Positions 50,986 to 60,692 of a DNA stretch of 64,000 nt are shown one piece after another; position 1 is the first letter of the stretch, and every line of letters begins with the position of its first letter. The notes beneath the pieces are model-generated. The model was not told the origin of the DNA, did no database searches, and saw only the letters and a program-made list of their open reading frames with translations. Where the stretch lies: positions 1-64,000 of the forward strand of contig NZ_RPFW01000008.1 of NCBI RefSeq assembly GCF_007827045.1, read 5' to 3'. Made by a program: the position numbers and the translations under genes. Source of the DNA: Trebonia kvetii. Its GTDB lineage: Bacteria > Actinomycetota > Actinomycetes > Streptosporangiales > Streptosporangiaceae.

Positions 50986-52827
50986 TCACTCCTCGTGCCG
51001 GCCGCCCAGGTACCGCGCGAGGAACTTCTCCGCCGCCGTGTAGAACTTGATCCGGTTCTCCGGCTTGGCGAACCCGTGGCCCTCGTCCGGGAACAGCAGG
51101 TACTCGTGGTCGATGCCGGCCTCGGTCAACGCGGCGACGATCTGCTCGGACTCCGCCTGCTTCACCCGCGGGTCGTTGGCGCCCTGCGCGATCAGCAGCG
51201 GAATCCGGATGTCGTGCGCACGGGACAGCGGTGAGCGCGACCACAGGAACTCCTGGTCGGTCTCCGGGTTGCCGACCCGCCGGTACAGCTGGGCGATCAT
51301 CGGCGCCCAGTACGGCGGGATGGTCTCGAGCAGCGTCTTGAGGTTGGACGGCCCGACGATGTCCACCGCGCAGCAGAAGACGTCGGGCGTGAACGCCGCG
51401 CCGACAAGCGCCGCGTAGCCGCCGTAGGAACCGCCGTAGATTGCCACCTTCGACCGGTCGGCCCAGCCCTTGGACACCACGTAGTCGACGGCGTCGATCA
51501 GGTCGTCGTGCATCTTGCCGCCCCACTCCCGGTCGCCGGCGGCGACGAACGCCTTGCCGTACCCGGTGGAGCCCCGGTAGTTCACCTGGACGCACAGGTA
51601 GCCGCGGTTGGCCAGCCATTGCGCCTCGGGGTTGTACCCCCAGGCGTCGCGGACCTGCGGGCCGCCGTGCACGTTGACCACCGCAGGCAGGTTCTCCCGG
51701 CCGAGGCCGGGCGGGAAGGTCGCGTAGCCGTGCACGACAAGGCCGTCCCGCGCGGTGAACGCGAACGGCTCCATGGCGGCCAGCTCGTATCCGGACAGGG
51801 CAGGCCGCGCCTCGAAAAGCAGCCGCCCGCTCTTCGCCGCGCGGTCAAACATAAAGTAAGTGACGGAGCCGGCGTCCACGTTGAACGCGATCAGCCAGGT
51901 CGTGTCCGCCTCGTCCCGGCCGGAGAAGCTCGGGTCGCCCGGGTGCAGCGCGCGCACCGCCTTCAGGTCGTCCTCGACGGACGGGTCGAGGACGGCGTAC
52001 GTCATCCGGTCCTTGAGCACGGAGACGATCTGCGGGTCCCTGGTGTCCGGGTGCAGCAGCACGCCCGCGACGTCCGCCTCGGCGTCCTCGAAGAGCACCG
52101 CGGAGTCGCCAGTCGCCAGGTCGACCCGGGTCAGCCGCCCGGTGTCAGTGCCCGCCGCGCTGATCATCAGCAGCGACCGGCCGTCGCCGCTGAACGAGAC
52201 CACGTCGGTGGAGGTCGCGTCCTCGGCGGGGATGGTCAGCAGGTGCCGGAACTGGTCCGCGGCGCTCTCCCGGATGAGCACGTTGAACGACCCGTCGGGC
52301 AGCGGCGCGATCGCGCACCTGACCACCAGGTCCTCGTCGGCGACCCACCCCGCGTAGCCGGGGTTCTCGATCTCCTTGACAAGCGCGCCGGAGACCAGGT
52401 CCAGCCGGTATACGTCGTGCAGCTGCGGGTTGTCCGCGTTGAGGCCGACGAGCACCTCGGTCGGCCGCCGCTTCGACGTGCCGATGATCGTCGCGTGGAT
52501 CTTCTCGAACGGGGTCAGGTCGCGCCGCTCGAGCGTCTGCGGGTCGACGTCGTAAAGCCGCCAGTTCTCGTCGCCGCCGACGTCCTGGATGTACAGGAGG
52601 TGCCGGCCGTCCCGCGCCCAGGCGTACGCGCGGACGCCCCGGTCCCTGTCCTCAGTCACCACCCGAGCCGCGGCCCAGTCCACGCCGGAGTCGATCGGCG
52701 CCACCCACAGGTTAAGCACGCCCTCGTCCGGGGCGATCCAGGCCAGCGAGCCGCCATCCGGTGAGATCTCAGGACTGGTCCGCTCGGGGTTGCCGAAAAG
52801 TACGCTGCGCGGGATCAAGTCGACCAT
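50986..52827 (-). CDS. S9 family prolyl oligopeptidase-like peptidase
   Basis: The 613-residue protein has a beta-propeller N-terminal half (~1-340) and an alpha/beta hydrolase C-terminal half. The catalytic Ser is in GGSYGGYAAL, Asp in QGANDPRV and His in DEGHGFA. This is the dipeptidyl/acylaminoacyl-peptidase arrangement. There is no signal peptide, so it is cytoplasmic. It likely degrades short peptides. Start ATG 52827 gives a sensible N-terminus. It is divergent from glnE. Confidence 0.93.
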   Translation of the reverse strand: MVDLIPRSVLFGNPERTSPEISPDGGSLAWIAPDEGVLNLWVAPIDSGVDWAAARVVTEDRDRGVRAYAWARDGRHLLYIQDVGGDENWRLYDVDPQTLERRDLTPFEKIHATIIGTSKRRPTEVLVGLNADNPQLHDVYRLDLVSGALVKEIENPGYAGWVADEDLVVRCAIAPLPDGSFNVLIRESAADQFRHLLTIPAEDATSTDVVSFSGDGRSLLMISAAGTDTGRLTRVDLATGDSAVLFEDAEADVAGVLLHPDTRDPQIVSVLKDRMTYAVLDPSVEDDLKAVRALHPGDPSFSGRDEADTTWLIAFNVDAGSVTYFMFDRAAKSGRLLFEARPALSGYELAAMEPFAFTARDGLVVHGYATFPPGLGRENLPAVVNVHGGPQVRDAWGYNPEAQWLANRGYLCVQVNYRGSTGYGKAFVAAGDREWGGKMHDDLIDAVDYVVSKGWADRSKVAIYGGSYGGYAALVGAAFTPDVFCCAVDIVGPSNLKTLLETIPPYWAPMIAQLYRRVGNPETDQEFLWSRSPLSRAHDIRIPLLIAQGANDPRVKQAESEQIVAALTEAGIDHEYLLFPDEGHGFAKPENRIKFYTAAEKFLARYLGGRHEE

Positions 52828-52967
52828 GCCCTCATGCCTATCACACGTGCAGGCGCAGCCTGGCCTGGCGCGAGTCAGCCGAACCCGTTCGGGATCAGCA
52901 GTCGTGGAAGCGGCGGGTTACGGGCGCGTTTCCCGGCCTGCCGGATTGCCGGTATACGCTCTTGATC

Positions 52968-55900
52968 GTGAGCGGCGCGCGTACCTCGCTGTCCGGGTGG
53001 CTGGCCAGGATGGGCTTCGCCGACGTCCCGAGGGCGGAACGCGATCTTGCCGCGCTCGGGATCGGCGGCGAGGTCCAGCCCGTCCTCGTCGCGCTCGCCC
53101 AGGCCGCCGATCCCGACCTGGCCCTGTCCGGTCTCGCGCAGATCGCCTCGCGGTACGAGGGGCTTATCGCCGCGCTCACCAATGACCCGTCGTTCCGTGC
53201 CCGGCTGATCGCGGTGCTCGGTGTCAGCAAGTTCCTTGCCGACCATCTCACCCGCCATCCGGAAGACAGCGCGCTGCTGCGCGGGCCGGAGGCGGCCCGC
53301 AGGCCCGACGCGAAGGCGATCCGGGCCGAGTTCCTCCGCGCCGTCGGGGCCGGCCCCGACGACACCGAGCCGGTCGCGAGCGACCCGTCGGGGGCGCCCG
53401 CGGCCCTCGCCGCCGCCTACCACCGGCGGATCCTGCACCTGACCGCCCGCGACATGACGGACGTCGCGACCGTCGACGAAGTGGCCGAGGAACTCGCCGA
53501 CCTGGCCGACGCGGTGCTCGAATCGGCGCTCGCCATCGCCCGCGCCGAGCTGCCCGCGGACGCCGCGCCGGTGCGGCTCGCGGTGGTCGCGATGGGCAAG
53601 TGCGGCGCACGGGAGCTGAACTACTCCAGCGACATCGACGTGATCTTCGTGGCGGAGCCGGTACCGCGTCCCGACGGCAGTCCGGCGAATGAGGAGGCCG
53701 CGCTCAAGACGGCCACCAGGCTCGCCACCGGCCTGATCAAAGCCTGCGACCAGGTCACGCCCGAGGGCACGCTGTTCCCCGTCGACCCGAACCTGCGCCC
53801 GGAGGGCCGCCAGGGCACGCTGGTCCGCACCCTCGCCAGCCACCTGGCCTACTACGATCGGTGGGCGAAGACCTGGGAGTTCCAGGCACTGCTCAAGGCC
53901 CGGCCCGCGGCGGGCGACCTGACGCTCGGCAGGCGCTACGCGGACGCGGTGGCGCCGCTTGTGTGGCAGGCGTCCGCGCGGGAGAACTTCGTCGAGGACG
54001 TGCAGTCGATGCGCCGCCGGGTGCTCAACACGCTGCCGAAGAACATGGCGGGCCGCGAGCTCAAGCTGGGCCCTGGCGGGCTGCGCGACATCGAGTTCGC
54101 CGTCCAGCTGCTGCAGCTCGTGCACGGCCACACCGATGAGCGGCTGCGCGTCCCCGCCACGCTGCCCGCGCTCGCCGCCCTCGCGGACAACGGCTACGTG
54201 GGCCGCGCGGACGCCGAGGAACTGGCCACGGCGTACCGCTTCCTGCGGCAGACCGAGCACCTGCTTCAGGTCTACCAGCTCCGCCGCACCCACACGCTGC
54301 CGACCGACGCTGCCGTGCTGCGCCGCCTCGGCCGGGCGCTCGGCACTGGCGTCAGACCGATGATCCCGAACGTGCGCGTGGCACCGCCCGACGGGCACGC
54401 TCCTGTCGCACCCAAGGTGCCGCCGGGCGGCGCGCGCCAGGCCGCCCCGGCCCGCGCCGACCTCGCGAAGCCGCCGGAGGAGGCGTTCAACGAGGCCTGG
54501 TCGAAGACCGCGCAGCGAGTGCGCAGGCTGCACGAGAAGCTCTTCTACCGGCCGCTGCTCGACGCGGTGGCGAAGCTGCCCACCGAGGCGGCGCGGCTCA
54601 CCCCCGAGGCGGCCATGGCTCGCCTTGAGGCGCTCGGCTACCGTGACCCGGCGGGCGCGCTGCGCCACATCGAGGCGCTGACCTCCGGCCTGCGCCGCCG
54701 TGCCGCGATCCAGCGGACCCTGCTGCCCGTGCTGCTCGGCTGGTTCGCGGACGCCGCGGAGCCGGACGCTGGCCTGCTCGCGTTCCGCCAGGTCAGCGAG
54801 GCACTCGGGGAGACTCCCTGGTTCCTTCGGCTGCTGCGCGACGAGACCAAGGCCGCGGAGCGGATGGCCGCCGTGCTCGCGTCGAGCCGGTACGCGACCG
54901 GCCTGCTGCTGCGGGCGCCCGACGCGGTGGCGCTGTTCGCCGACGACGCCGAGCTGGTGCCCAAGCCGCTCGACGCGCTGCGCGCCGAGATGCTGGCGGC
55001 GGCGCGGCGGCATGCCGGCGACGCGGAGCAGGTCGCGGTCGCGGTCCGCTCGCTGCGCCGCCGCGAGCTGTTCCGCGTCGCGGTCGCGGACGTGCTCGGC
55101 CTGATTGACCTGTCGGAGACCGGCGAGGCACTGACCGCGATCACCACGGCGTCGCTCGACGCCGTGCTCACCGCGACGATCGCGAAGATCGAGACCGAAC
55201 AGCGCGGGCCGCTGCCGGTCAGGTTCGCGGTCATCGCGATGGGCCGCTACGGCGGTCACGAATCCGGATTCGGCAGCGACGCCGACGTCATCTTCGTGTT
55301 CGACCCGCTGCCCTTCGAGGACGCTGCGGGGGAGCGACGCGCCTCCGAGGCCGCGCAGGCGGTCGGCGCCGAGCTGCGCAGGCTGCTGCAGATCCCGGCG
55401 CCCGACCCGCCACTGCTCGTCGACGCGGACCTGCGCCCCGAGGGCAAGCAGGGCCCGCTTGTCCGCTCGCTTGGCGCCTGCGAGGCCTACTACGCGCGCC
55501 GCGCGGCCGTCTGGGAATGGCAGGCGCTGCTGCGCGCCGAGTTCGCCGCGGGCGACACCGAGCTCGGCGCGAAGTTCATCGCGGTCGCGGACAAGTACCG
55601 CTACCGGAGCGGCGGCCTCACCGAGGCCGCCGCGCGGGAGATCCGCCGGATCAAGGCCCGCGTCGAGGCCGAGCGGATACCGCGTGGCACCGACCGCGCG
55701 CTGCACCTCAAGCTCGGCCCCGGCGGCCTGTCCGACGTGGAGTGGACCGTCCAGTTGCTGCAGCTGCAGCACGGCCACGCGGTGCCCGGCCTGCGCACCA
55801 CCAGAACCCTGGCCGCCCTCGACGCGGCGCTGGATGCCGGCCTCGTCACCGAGTCCGACGCCACCGCGCTCAGCGAGGCCTGGCGGTTCGCCGCACGGAT

Positions 55901-56147
55901 CAGGGACGCGATCATGCTGGTCCGCGGCCGCCCCGGCGACACCCTGCCGGCCAGGCAGGACGAGCTAACCGCGGTAGCCAGGCTGCTCGGCTACAAGCCG
56001 GCCGCATCCAACGGTTCGGCCCCGCACGTCGACACGTCGAACGGACCGTCCTCCTGGTCAGACACCCCGGCGGCGGCCCTCGAGGAGGAGTACCGCCGCA
56101 CCGCCCGCCGCGCCCGTAAGGTCATGGACCGCCTGTTCTACGGCTAA
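52968..56147 (+). CDS. glnE: Bifunctional glutamine synthetase adenylyltransferase
   Basis: The 1,059-residue enzyme adenylylates and deadenylylates glutamine synthetase to control its activity in response to nitrogen. Both nucleotidyltransferase halves are present: the first has ELNYSSDIDVIF, the second HESGFGSDADVIF, each with a GS/SS-D-x-D core. A PII-responsive linker lies between them. The GTG at 52968 lies 7 nt after TACGCT with no Shine-Dalgarno, so it is probably leaderless, and it precedes the conserved N-terminus; a long open frame further upstream is not supported. In mycobacteria glnE adjoins glnA2; here about 7.7 kb separates them. Confidence 0.95.
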   Translation: MSGARTSLSGWLARMGFADVPRAERDLAALGIGGEVQPVLVALAQAADPDLALSGLAQIASRYEGLIAALTNDPSFRARLIAVLGVSKFLADHLTRHPEDSALLRGPEAARRPDAKAIRAEFLRAVGAGPDDTEPVASDPSGAPAALAAAYHRRILHLTARDMTDVATVDEVAEELADLADAVLESALAIARAELPADAAPVRLAVVAMGKCGARELNYSSDIDVIFVAEPVPRPDGSPANEEAALKTATRLATGLIKACDQVTPEGTLFPVDPNLRPEGRQGTLVRTLASHLAYYDRWAKTWEFQALLKARPAAGDLTLGRRYADAVAPLVWQASARENFVEDVQSMRRRVLNTLPKNMAGRELKLGPGGLRDIEFAVQLLQLVHGHTDERLRVPATLPALAALADNGYVGRADAEELATAYRFLRQTEHLLQVYQLRRTHTLPTDAAVLRRLGRALGTGVRPMIPNVRVAPPDGHAPVAPKVPPGGARQAAPARADLAKPPEEAFNEAWSKTAQRVRRLHEKLFYRPLLDAVAKLPTEAARLTPEAAMARLEALGYRDPAGALRHIEALTSGLRRRAAIQRTLLPVLLGWFADAAEPDAGLLAFRQVSEALGETPWFLRLLRDETKAAERMAAVLASSRYATGLLLRAPDAVALFADDAELVPKPLDALRAEMLAAARRHAGDAEQVAVAVRSLRRRELFRVAVADVLGLIDLSETGEALTAITTASLDAVLTATIAKIETEQRGPLPVRFAVIAMGRYGGHESGFGSDADVIFVFDPLPFEDAAGERRASEAAQAVGAELRRLLQIPAPDPPLLVDADLRPEGKQGPLVRSLGACEAYYARRAAVWEWQALLRAEFAAGDTELGAKFIAVADKYRYRSGGLTEAAAREIRRIKARVEAERIPRGTDRALHLKLGPGGLSDVEWTVQLLQLQHGHAVPGLRTTRTLAALDAALDAGLVTESDATALSEAWRFAARIRDAIMLVRGRPGDTLPARQDELTAVARLLGYKPAASNGSAPHVDTSNGPSSWSDTPAAALEEEYRRTARRARKVMDRLFYG

Positions 56148-56160
56148 CCCGGGCAGCGTG

Positions 56161-56543
56161 TCACGGTCCGTACTTGAGCACGGCGGTAGTGAGGTCCACG
56201 GAGTCCACCTCGCCGGTTGCCCACAGCGAGCGGGTACCAGATCCCGCCTCGCCCGTCGGACGCGACCGGCGCGCCGGTGATCGGGTGGCCGCCGAACGGG
56301 AGGCTGACCCGCGTCCACGACGTGCCGTTCCAGTGCACGAGGAACCCAGGCCGGACCGGCAGCCGGACCGACGGCCGGGTTGGCGGCCCGCACCGCCGCG
56401 GTCGCCGCGCTTCCTCCGGCGAACAGCACCGCGGTGCTGGCGGCGAGCACGGGCAGCATGCGCCGGGCTGGTGGCTTGGGCAAAGGGGACCGCCAATCCG
56501 CGCGATAGCCAGCGCCTCGAGGTGTGTTACCGGCGCAAAGCAT
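56161..56543 (-). pseudogene. Frameshifted remnant of a WNGxxW exported protein
   Basis: Three reading frames carry consecutive parts of one gene. Frame 1 encodes a signal peptide (MLPVLAASTAVLFAGG, starting at 56459) and the following residues. A second frame then encodes LVHWNGTSWTRVSLPFGG and continues to GGIWYPL. A third frame ends with LWATGEVDSVDLTTAVLKYG and the stop at 56161. At least two frameshifts and internal deletions are needed. The WNGTSW motif matches the repeats of the protein encoded at 48926. It is a truncated copy, or a relict, and probably not functional. Confidence 0.65.
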
Positions 56544-56571
56544 CTCACACAGGCCGGACGTTCCCGGAATG

Positions 56572-57441
56572 TCAGCCCCGGCCGTTGGCGCGCAGGATGC
56601 GCAGGTTCTCCACCGTCAGGAAGCCGCGCCAGTCGGCCGCCGCGGCCGGAGACCAGGCCATCCAGTTGAACGTCCAGCCGCCGTCCTCGCGCTGCGCCCC
56701 GGCCAGGTGGTCCAGGTGCGCCTCGATGACGACAGGCTCGAACAGCCGCCTGGCCATCGAGTCGGGGAGCGGCGCGAACTCGAGCGGGCTCTGGATCTCG
56801 CCAGGCGCGTCTGGGTCGAGGGTGACGATGCCGCGCGACAGCAGCAGCGGCCCGACCCGGTCGAACACCGACTCGGCCCGCGCCCGGTCGGGCACGTTCT
56901 CGAGGAACGCGAGCACGCCGAACATCTCGTAGCCGCCCGGCTCGGCCAGCGCTTCGAGCCGCGACCACATCAGCTCGGTGGCCCGGTCGCGCCACGGATG
57001 CTCAAGCCCGCGCGCGTAAAGCAGGCCGGCGATCTGCCCGGTCTGGATCAGCGACGCCGGATTGCCCTCGGCGGCCACCCACCACGGCGCGTGCGGCCCC
57101 TCGGACACCGAAGGCAGGACGAACGTCGCGCCGCCCTCGGCGGGCTCGACGGTGACCAGCCAGTCGACCGCTTCCCTGGCCAGCGTCTCGTCCCACGCGT
57201 CGCAGGTGTCCATGATCCGCAGCGCCATCTCCACCGCGGCGGGCTGGCTGGCGGGGGTGCGGCAGTCGGGTTCGATGCCGTGCCCGAACCCGCCGTCGGC
57301 GTTCCGGTAGGCGGCGACCGCGTCCCGCACCGGCTCGGCGACGCCGCCGCAGAACAGCCGCTGGAACATCCGCTTGTCGAGCACTCGCGCGTTGCCGGCC
57401 AGGAAGTCCGCGGCCGCGTCGAAATCTGGAGTCTTGTTCAC
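56572..57441 (-). CDS. Hypothetical protein, terpene-cyclase-like helical fold
   Basis: The 289-residue protein has several segments resembling the QW-type repeats of prenyltransferase/squalene-cyclase alpha-toroids, such as YRNADGGFGHGIEPD and REDGGWTFNWMAW, and helices between them. The DXDD catalytic motif of terpene cyclases is not evident, so it may be a non-catalytic relative. Such proteins are frequent in actinobacteria as hypothetical proteins. Start GTG 57441 is the best available. Function unknown. Confidence 0.7.
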   Translation of the reverse strand: MNKTPDFDAAADFLAGNARVLDKRMFQRLFCGGVAEPVRDAVAAYRNADGGFGHGIEPDCRTPASQPAAVEMALRIMDTCDAWDETLAREAVDWLVTVEPAEGGATFVLPSVSEGPHAPWWVAAEGNPASLIQTGQIAGLLYARGLEHPWRDRATELMWSRLEALAEPGGYEMFGVLAFLENVPDRARAESVFDRVGPLLLSRGIVTLDPDAPGEIQSPLEFAPLPDSMARRLFEPVVIEAHLDHLAGAQREDGGWTFNWMAWSPAAAADWRGFLTVENLRILRANGRG

Positions 57442-57500
57442 GAGCCCATCACATCACCCGGTTGCCCCGGCCGTATTGAACGAAACGGCCGTGCTGAATC

Positions 57501-57833
57501 TCAGCGCGGTGGCCAGGCGCTGGCCCGCAGCGGGTCGGCTTCCGGGTCGTCGCGGTACCCGGCGGGCCGCCGTCGCGGCGGGACGGGCTCCCGCCGCCCG
57601 ATCTCGTCCAGGATCGGCCTGATGATCGCCTCGTACGCGACCGGGTTGTACCTGGCGTGGATGGCCCGGAGCACACCCTTGCCGCTCGCCTCGCCGATCA
57701 GCTCCTTGAGCAGCCGGTAGTCGACGTCCTCACCCTCGGCAAGCCGGTGGTACACGCACTGCGCGATGGAGGCCACAGCCGGCTGGCCCGCCGACTCAGT
57801 CAGCACCATGAGCGTCGCGTCCTTCAGGTCCAT
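57501..57833 (-). CDS. Conserved hypothetical protein
   Basis: The 110-residue protein starts MDLKDATLMVLTESAGQPAV and has a helical core with a Gly-Lys-Gly-containing loop (GEASGKGVLRAIHARYNP). The last ~30 residues are Arg/Pro-rich. TAGGAT (57845-57840) is 6 nt upstream of the ATG, so it is likely leaderless. No family is recognised. It is divergent from the AraC-family gene. Confidence 0.65.
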   Translation of the reverse strand: MDLKDATLMVLTESAGQPAVASIAQCVYHRLAEGEDVDYRLLKELIGEASGKGVLRAIHARYNPVAYEAIIRPILDEIGRREPVPPRRRPAGYRDDPEADPLRASAWPPR

Positions 57834-57909
57834 GCGCAGATCCTACGCATTTGCGACCGACGGCAAGAGGCATTGGCGAGCCCGCGGCGGGAGATGGCAT
57901 CCTGGCAGC

Positions 57910-58707
57910 ATGAGGCTGACAGGCGTTAGGCCGTCGCCGGCGAGCTGGGTACCCCCCGTTGCCTGGCTCGCCCCCGGGTACGCGGAGTGGCGGCCGCCCG
58001 CCGCGCTGCGCGGCCAGGTGGCGTGCCTGTGGCTGAGCGTCATCCCGGATCGGCCCCAGGGCAGCGGGCTCATCTTGCCCGACGGCTGCAGCGACTTGAT
58101 CTGGGAGCAGGGCGCGGGCGCCTCCGTTGCCGGGCCGGACACCGGCCCGTTCACCGCGGGAAACCAGGCGCCCGGCGCTGTCATCGTCGGCATCCGCTTC
58201 CGCCCGGCCGCCGGCGGCCAGGTGCTCGGCCTCCCGCTCAGCGAACTCCGCGACCAGCGCGCACCGCTCGCCGACGTGCTTCCCGGCCAGGCCGCCTCGA
58301 CCCGGCTCCCCGCCGACCTGAGCCCCGCCGAGGCCGCCACCCGCCTGCTCGACCTGACCGGCAGGCTGATTGCGGATGGCGCGGCCGATCACGCCATCGC
58401 CCGTGCCGCGACCCTGCTCCGCGACCCCGCCGCCCGCACCGAGGAAGTAGCCGGCCTGGTGGGCCTCAGCGAGCGCCAGCTCCGCCGCCGCAGTCAGGCC
58501 GCCGCGGGCTATGGCCCCAAGACACTGCAGCGGGTCCTCCGCTTCCAGCACTTCGTCCGCCTGCTCGACGCGTCGCCCGTCCTCCCCGACCTGGCCGACG
58601 CGGCCGTCCGCACGGGCTACGCCGACCAGCCGCACCTAACTCGCGAGTGCCGCGCCCTGTCCGGCCGCACCCCCGCCGCCCTGCACCGCCTCCGCCGCCC
58701 GGCCTAG
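57910..58707 (+). CDS. AraC-family transcriptional regulator
   Basis: The 265-residue protein has a C-terminal AraC DNA-binding domain (~165-265): LVGLSERQLRRRSQAAAGYG, RVLRFQHFVRLL and DLADAAVRTGYADQPHLTRE. The N-terminal part has LILPDGCSDLIWEQG, a motif of the DUF6597-type sensor domain in AraC members that often regulate small metabolic genes. ATG 57910 has CATCCT 6 nt upstream, a weaker version of the leaderless layout. Target genes are unknown; the hypothetical gene on the other side is a candidate. Confidence 0.88.
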   Translation: MRLTGVRPSPASWVPPVAWLAPGYAEWRPPAALRGQVACLWLSVIPDRPQGSGLILPDGCSDLIWEQGAGASVAGPDTGPFTAGNQAPGAVIVGIRFRPAAGGQVLGLPLSELRDQRAPLADVLPGQAASTRLPADLSPAEAATRLLDLTGRLIADGAADHAIARAATLLRDPAARTEEVAGLVGLSERQLRRRSQAAAGYGPKTLQRVLRFQHFVRLLDASPVLPDLADAAVRTGYADQPHLTRECRALSGRTPAALHRLRRPA

Positions 58708-58733
58708 GGCGATGAGCCTCTGTCCCGGCTCGC

Positions 58734-60692
58734 CTAGACCGGGTATCGCTTGGGCCCCTGCGTGTAGCTCCGCCCGGTCGGCGTCGTCCACTCATGCCAG
58801 CCTGGCCGGGGCTGGGTGAGGTTCCATCCGGGTGACTGTTTGACGCGGTGGCATTGCCTGCTGCGTGATCCGGCGTTGCACGCGCAGGTTCTGCCTCCCT
58901 TGTCGTAGGGCGTCGCGTGCTCGAAGTCGGTTTCCCTGGCGTGGCGGGAGCAGGGCGGGAAGGTGCATTCCCCGTCGCGTACCTGGACGAGGTGGCGCAG
59001 GGTGTCGTTGGGCTGGTAGGCGTGCGATTCGTGGCGGTGGTGGCAGTCGAATGTGGGCATCGGCTCAAGTGCGACGGCGAACCGCCTGCCGTCGGGCAGG
59101 GTGAGCGTCCAGCGCCCGGAGCCGCCCGGCGGTCCGGGGTCGTCGTCGCAAGTGAAGCGCCACGCAGATCTGCCTGGCGGCCCGACCGCCCCAGCCAGCG
59201 ATTTCAGCCGGCTGGCGGTGATCGTCAGCTGCACCCGGGCGGGCAGCCCGGGTCTTGCGCTGTACCCGAAATCATCCTGGCGGGTCTGGCGTCGTGCCGG
59301 GCGGGCGCAGCCGTGGCCGATCGCGATCCCGTCGGTGTCGGTGACGGTGAAGCACAGCCGGGTCGCCGGGCTGGCGATGGCGGCGGCGGCCAGGTCGCGG
59401 CAGAGTTCGGGGTCGAGCGGCCCGAGGCCGTGGCCCTCGCCGGGCCGTTCCCCGAGGCCGAGCAGCGTGGCCAGCGGCAGCACCAGATCGGTCAGGCGTG
59501 GCGGCGATGACTGTCCGGCGGGTCCGTCGCTGGCGGGACGGTCGCCTGCCGGGCGGCCGTCGGCGGGACCCTCGCCGCCCGGGCCGCAGTCGTCCGCTGC
59601 GCCTCGGTCGCCGCCGCGTGCTGCGTCCGGATCGTCGCCGTCGCCGATGTCGAGTCCGGTGCCGCGTGCCTGGTCCGGGTCTTGGCTGCCGGCGCTGCCC
59701 GGGTCTTGGCTGCCTGCGGTGTCCGGCTGGCGACTGGCGGGCGGGGTGTTTGCGGTGCCGGGTCCCTCGCCGGCGGCCGCGCCGGGCCGGGACTCGGTCG
59801 CGAGCTGGCCGCAGGCGATGCGGGATCTGGCGCTGGTGCCGTTGATGAGATCCAGATACGCGGTGGCGCGCAGCTGGTCCATCCGCGCCTCGCCGAACAC
59901 CCCGGAGTCCTGGTATTCGGCGGCCCGCTCGCCCACCCGGGCGTGCGCGGCCAGGGCCTGGCCGGTGGGCAGGTCCCGGCCGGACAGCCCCGCGGCGCCT
60001 GATTCCTCGCGGAACAGCAGCACCCGGCTCCGGTTGCGCTCGGCTTCCTCGCGGCGGCGGGCCGCCGATTGCGGATCCACTGTGATCGCGGCCTGCTCGG
60101 CGAGCCTGGCGACCTGGCTGTGGGTCTTGCCGGGCAGTTCCGGCGCGATCATCGCCTCGGCGGCGGCCGTGTCTTCGTCGGTGAGCGGGCCGAGGGCCTG
60201 GTCGATGGCGCGTGCCTTGGCCAGGGTGAGGTCGCCAGCGGCGAGCAGCTCCCCGGTGGCGGGGAGCCGGGCGTGCAGGTCCCAGGCGAGCCACATCAGG
60301 TTCTCCGCCGAGGTCACTGACATCGCCAGGGCGGCGGCGACCTCGTGGGTGAGCGATCTGGTCCAGCCTTCGGGCAGGCCGGCGCGGTAGCTCCCGCCGG
60401 GCAGCGGCTGGTCCTCGTCGCGGATCAGCGCCCGCAGCACGCCGAGCTTGCCCGCCGCCGCCCACGACTCCAGCGCCTGCCACCGGCGCAGCAGGCCGGT
60501 CATCTCGTCACGGGACAGGCCATCGCAGCGCCACCCGGCGCCGGAGGCGGCCTCGGCCGCGGCGGCCAGCGCCGCCGACACGGCGCACGCGTCCAGGCCG
60601 CCGCCGAGGGCGAACCCGGACGGTGACGGGGGAGCCGGACCGGGCCCGGGCGTGCCGCCCGTCCCGTCGTCCTGTCCCGGCTGCGGTCCCAT
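58734..60692 (-). CDS. DUF222 HNH endonuclease-like protein
   Basis: The 652-residue protein has an N-terminal DUF222 region (~40-290) with helices such as LTHEVAAALAMSVTSAENLM and GDLTLAKARAIDQAL. A Gly/Pro/Asp/Ser-rich linker with SAGSQDP-type repeats follows (~300-400). Near the C-terminus an HNH nuclease domain shows CTFPPCSRHARETDFEHATPY with zinc-binding Cys and His-like residues, and CHRVKQSPGW. DUF222-HNH proteins are abundant in actinobacteria, partly in mobile or repeated sets; the biological role is not clear. AAAGGGGA lies about 7 nt before the start codon. Confidence 0.88.
   Translation of the reverse strand: MGPQPGQDDGTGGTPGPGPAPPSPSGFALGGGLDACAVSAALAAAAEAASGAGWRCDGLSRDEMTGLLRRWQALESWAAAGKLGVLRALIRDEDQPLPGGSYRAGLPEGWTRSLTHEVAAALAMSVTSAENLMWLAWDLHARLPATGELLAAGDLTLAKARAIDQALGPLTDEDTAAAEAMIAPELPGKTHSQVARLAEQAAITVDPQSAARRREEAERNRSRVLLFREESGAAGLSGRDLPTGQALAAHARVGERAAEYQDSGVFGEARMDQLRATAYLDLINGTSARSRIACGQLATESRPGAAAGEGPGTANTPPASRQPDTAGSQDPGSAGSQDPDQARGTGLDIGDGDDPDAARGGDRGAADDCGPGGEGPADGRPAGDRPASDGPAGQSSPPRLTDLVLPLATLLGLGERPGEGHGLGPLDPELCRDLAAAAIASPATRLCFTVTDTDGIAIGHGCARPARRQTRQDDFGYSARPGLPARVQLTITASRLKSLAGAVGPPGRSAWRFTCDDDPGPPGGSGRWTLTLPDGRRFAVALEPMPTFDCHHRHESHAYQPNDTLRHLVQVRDGECTFPPCSRHARETDFEHATPYDKGGRTCACNAGSRSRQCHRVKQSPGWNLTQPRPGWHEWTTPTGRSYTQGPKRYPV

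Noticed and set aside
52875..55778. 967-codon minus-strand frame opposite glnE
   Set aside because: It is the antisense shadow of glnE, which has both nucleotidyltransferase motifs; the shadow has none.
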